The notes beneath the pieces are model-generated. The model saw nothing but the letters and a program-made list of their open reading frames with translations. It made no database searches and was not told the DNA's origin. Position numbers and translations under genes: made by a program. This document shows positions 4,968-7,038 of a stretch of 7,038 bases of DNA, piece after piece. The DNA is taken from assembly GCA_022615215.1 (NCBI GenBank), contig JAKEHD010000632.1, positions 1 through 7,038 on the forward strand, written 5' to 3'. The stretch's first letter is position 1. Each line of letters starts with the position of its first letter. This stretch comes from Blastocatellia bacterium. Lineage in GTDB: Bacteria > Acidobacteriota > Blastocatellia > UBA7656.

Positions 4968-6230
4968 ATGAACATGCTTCCAGACAAGATTTACCCTTCG
5001 CATTCATTGAAGTTCCACACACAGGGCGCTTTCTCGCGCTCTCTGCGCTCGCTCGAAAGAGACAGCTTCAGACGCTGGATGCTCGGGCTCATTATCGTAT
5101 CGACCTTCCTCGGCGCGTGGGCAGCCTGGTTTTTCCTCGCCAGAGTTCCGCTCTATTCGATAACCGAGCAGGCGCGGCTTGAGGCCGACCGCGCGGCCCA
5201 CGCAATAGACTCCCCCCTCACAGGACGGGTCATAAATATCCCGATAGCCGTAGGACAGGAAGTCGAAGCGGGCGAACTGCTCGTCGAATTGGAGAACGAT
5301 ACGGATAAATTACAGCTTGCCGAAGCCCGCGCACATCAGGAATCGCTCGCGCCCCAAATCGCCACCCTCGACCAGGAACTCGCCGCCGAACAGGAGGCGC
5401 TCGACCAGGCGCGCGAAGCCGCCGACCGGGAGATAGAAGAAGCAGGGGCGAGATCGCAGGAGGCCGAAGCCGCCGCCGGATTCGCCCAAGAAGAGGCCGC
5501 GCGAATGAATCGGCTCAATGAAAGCGGCCTTGTATCGGAGTCCGATCTCAGCCGCGCGACGGCCGTAGCAAACCGCCTCCGCGCAGCAGCCCTCGCCCTC
5601 CGCCTGCGCGTAGCGCGGCTTTCTTCGGATCACCGTTCGAGAGAAAGCCAGCAACTGGCCCGCATAGAGCGCATCAGGCGTGAGAGAGGCTCGCTTCAAG
5701 GCAGCCTCACAACCCAATCGGCAGCCATAGCCCGGCTCGAACAGGAAATCGCCCGCCGGAGTATAAGAGCGCCCGTATCCGGGCGGCTCGGAGAAGTCGC
5801 AGACCTTCGCCCAGGCTCGGTCGTCCGCGAAGGCGAGCGTATAGCGACCGTAATCCCTTCAGGGCAACTCAAGATACTCGCAGATTTTCTCCCCGATACG
5901 GCATCGGGGCGCATACTGCCCGGCCAGCCCGCCCGTCTACGGCTCGACGGCTTTCCCTGGACTCGTTACGGCAGCATCTCTGCAACCGTCTCATCGGTCG
6001 CAACCCAGGCCCGCGACGGACGTATAAGAGTCGAGCTAATCGTCCGTGAAGACCCCTCTTCACTCATTCCGCTCCAGCACGGGTTGCCGGGCACCGTAGA
6101 GGTAGAGGTTGAACGCATCTCGCCCGCAGAAATCGTCCTGCGCGCCGCCGGAAAGCGTTTCACCGCTCCGGGGACTTCGCTGCCCACCATTCTCAGACCA
6201 CCCCGTTTTACAGGAGCCGCCCCCAGATGA
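4968..6230 (+). CDS. HlyD-family membrane fusion (periplasmic adaptor) protein
   Basis: A 420-residue protein. The ATG at 4968 is chosen because GAGG (4957-4960) lies seven bases upstream; another ATG follows at 4974. It has a short cytoplasmic N-terminus, one membrane helix at about 38-57, and a first half-lipoyl motif at about 80-109 (SPLTGRVINIPIAVGQEVEAGELLVE). A long Ala/Glu/Arg-rich alpha-helical hairpin follows (about 115-263), then the second lipoyl half (IRAPVSGRLGEV, about 267-300) and a beta-barrel region with GQPARLRLDGFPW (319-331). This is the usual order in adaptors that connect an inner-membrane ABC transporter to an outer-membrane channel. Its stop overlaps the start of the C39 gene (ATGA), so the two products are probably made together and act as one exporter. 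Confidence 0.9.
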   Translation: MNMLPDKIYPSHSLKFHTQGAFSRSLRSLERDSFRRWMLGLIIVSTFLGAWAAWFFLARVPLYSITEQARLEADRAAHAIDSPLTGRVINIPIAVGQEVEAGELLVELENDTDKLQLAEARAHQESLAPQIATLDQELAAEQEALDQAREAADREIEEAGARSQEAEAAAGFAQEEAARMNRLNESGLVSESDLSRATAVANRLRAAALALRLRVARLSSDHRSRESQQLARIERIRRERGSLQGSLTTQSAAIARLEQEIARRSIRAPVSGRLGEVADLRPGSVVREGERIATVIPSGQLKILADFLPDTASGRILPGQPARLRLDGFPWTRYGSISATVSSVATQARDGRIRVELIVREDPSSLIPLQHGLPGTVEVEVERISPAEIVLRAAGKRFTAPGTSLPTILRPPRFTGAAPR

Positions 6231-7038
6231 ATAATTCAAAACACCGGCGCGTCTTCGCTCCCGAAGTCGTGCAGAGTTCCGCCATGGATTGCGGCCCGGC
6301 TGCGCTCAAGTGCCTGCTGGAAGGCTTTGGAATTCACATCAGCTATGGACGGCTGCGCGAGGCATGCCAGACCGATGTCGACGGCACGTCCATCGATACT
6401 CTTGAAGAAGTCGCCGACAGGCTCGGGCTTGAATCCGAACAGATAATGGTCCCGACCGACCACCTTCTGTTGCCCGGAGCTTGCACGCTGCCTGCAATAG
6501 TAGTCATCCGCCAACCGAACGGTCTCACGCACTTCGTAGTAGCCTGGCGCAGGCACGGCCGCTTCGTTCAGGTCATGGACCCTGCCATCGGTCGGCGCTG
6601 GCCCACTTACAATCGTATGCTCGATGAGCTTTATGTTCACCTCCTCCCCGTTCCCGCCGCCGCCTGGCGCGAATGGGCGGCCTCAGACGAATTTCTCAAT
6701 GTGCTCGAACGGCGGCTCGCCAGCCTGAATATCGATAGCAGCGCCCGCCGCAGGGTGATAGCTTCCGCGCTTGAGGACGAGGGTTGGCAGTCGCTCGCTT
6801 CCCTCGATGCCTCGACGCGCATGACAGATTCGATAGTCCGCTCAGGAGGGCTTCGACGTGGCCGCGAAGCCGCCCGCGCGCTCACATCTTTCTTTGAACG
6901 CGCGCGCGCAAAAACCTCCAGAGAGATCGAACCCGATACTTCTACGCCTGGCAATCTGCAATCCCCTGCGGAAGGCCCTGTGCCGTCTGCATGGGATGGG
7001 ATAATCCCCGCGCGCTACTGGTCAGTGCGCCCCGCGCA
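6227..7038 (+). CDS. C39 cysteine peptidase domain protein, partial; probable N-terminus of a peptidase-containing ABC exporter
   Basis: The frame is open from ATG 6227 to the window edge (270 codons seen, no stop). AGGAG (6212-6216) is ten bases upstream, and the ATG overlaps the TGA of the adaptor gene. Residues 10-140 form a C39 (bacteriocin-processing) peptidase domain with an intact active site: Q16 in VVQSSAMDCG, C22, H102 in GLTHFVV and D118 in VMDP. In known family members this domain sits on the cytoplasmic side and cuts leader peptides after a double-Gly-type site before export. The next 130 residues contain no membrane helix; they are charged and helical, then Pro/Ser-rich, and end in YWSVRP. 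Standard exporters begin their first membrane helix soon after the peptidase. The transporter and ATPase domains are expected beyond the window but not seen; a stand-alone peptidase remains possible. Confidence 0.88.
   Translation, partial: MNNSKHRRVFAPEVVQSSAMDCGPAALKCLLEGFGIHISYGRLREACQTDVDGTSIDTLEEVADRLGLESEQIMVPTDHLLLPGACTLPAIVVIRQPNGLTHFVVAWRRHGRFVQVMDPAIGRRWPTYNRMLDELYVHLLPVPAAAWREWAASDEFLNVLERRLASLNIDSSARRRVIASALEDEGWQSLASLDASTRMTDSIVRSGGLRRGREAARALTSFFERARAKTSREIEPDTSTPGNLQSPAEGPVPSAWDGIIPARYWSVRPA

Noticed and set aside
5310..5717. Minus-strand open frame within the adaptor gene
   Set aside because: It mirrors the Ala/Glu/Arg-rich coiled coil of the adaptor; G/C-rich codons leave antisense frames open.

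Overview
The window looks like Gram-negative bacterial DNA of moderately high G+C. It carries a NtrC-type sigma-54 activator, a likely lipoprotein and an HlyD-type periplasmic adaptor, which together imply two membranes. A tandem heptamer (TGATGGC) between two operons resembles intergenic repeats seen in Desulfobacterota and Nitrospirota-like genomes. That placement is only an impression; nothing here fixes the taxon.

Layout. (1) 1-891: a metallo-beta-lactamase-fold hydrolase on the minus strand, possibly overlapped at its 3' end by a 43-codon frame that reads like protein. (2) 892-1266: a small probable lipoprotein on the plus strand, convergent with the next block. (3) 1382-4514, minus strand, transcribed in the order PAS-containing soluble histidine kinase, NtrC-type response regulator, then a 158-residue Gly/Tyr-rich protein of unknown function. 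A GG-N10-GC element matching a sigma-54 promoter lies between the regulator and the Gly/Tyr-rich gene. (4) 4515-4967: a 453-bp divergent control region with inverted repeats, two candidate promoters and the heptamer array. (5) 4968-7038, plus strand: an HlyD-family membrane fusion protein overlapping by ATGA with a C39-peptidase protein that runs off the window and is probably the N-terminal part of a peptidase-containing ABC exporter.

How it may work together (inference). The kinase and regulator form a two-component pair whose nearest visible target is the Gly/Tyr-rich gene. The divergent operon encodes the adaptor and the processing peptidase of a type I-like export machine that would trim a leader and export a peptide. 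No precursor peptide, ATPase domain or membrane domain is visible before the window ends. The most unusual points are the degenerate ATP-binding G1 box of the kinase, the long non-membrane segment after the C39 domain, the sigma-54 element placed to drive the Gly/Tyr-rich gene, and the repeat-rich divergent region.
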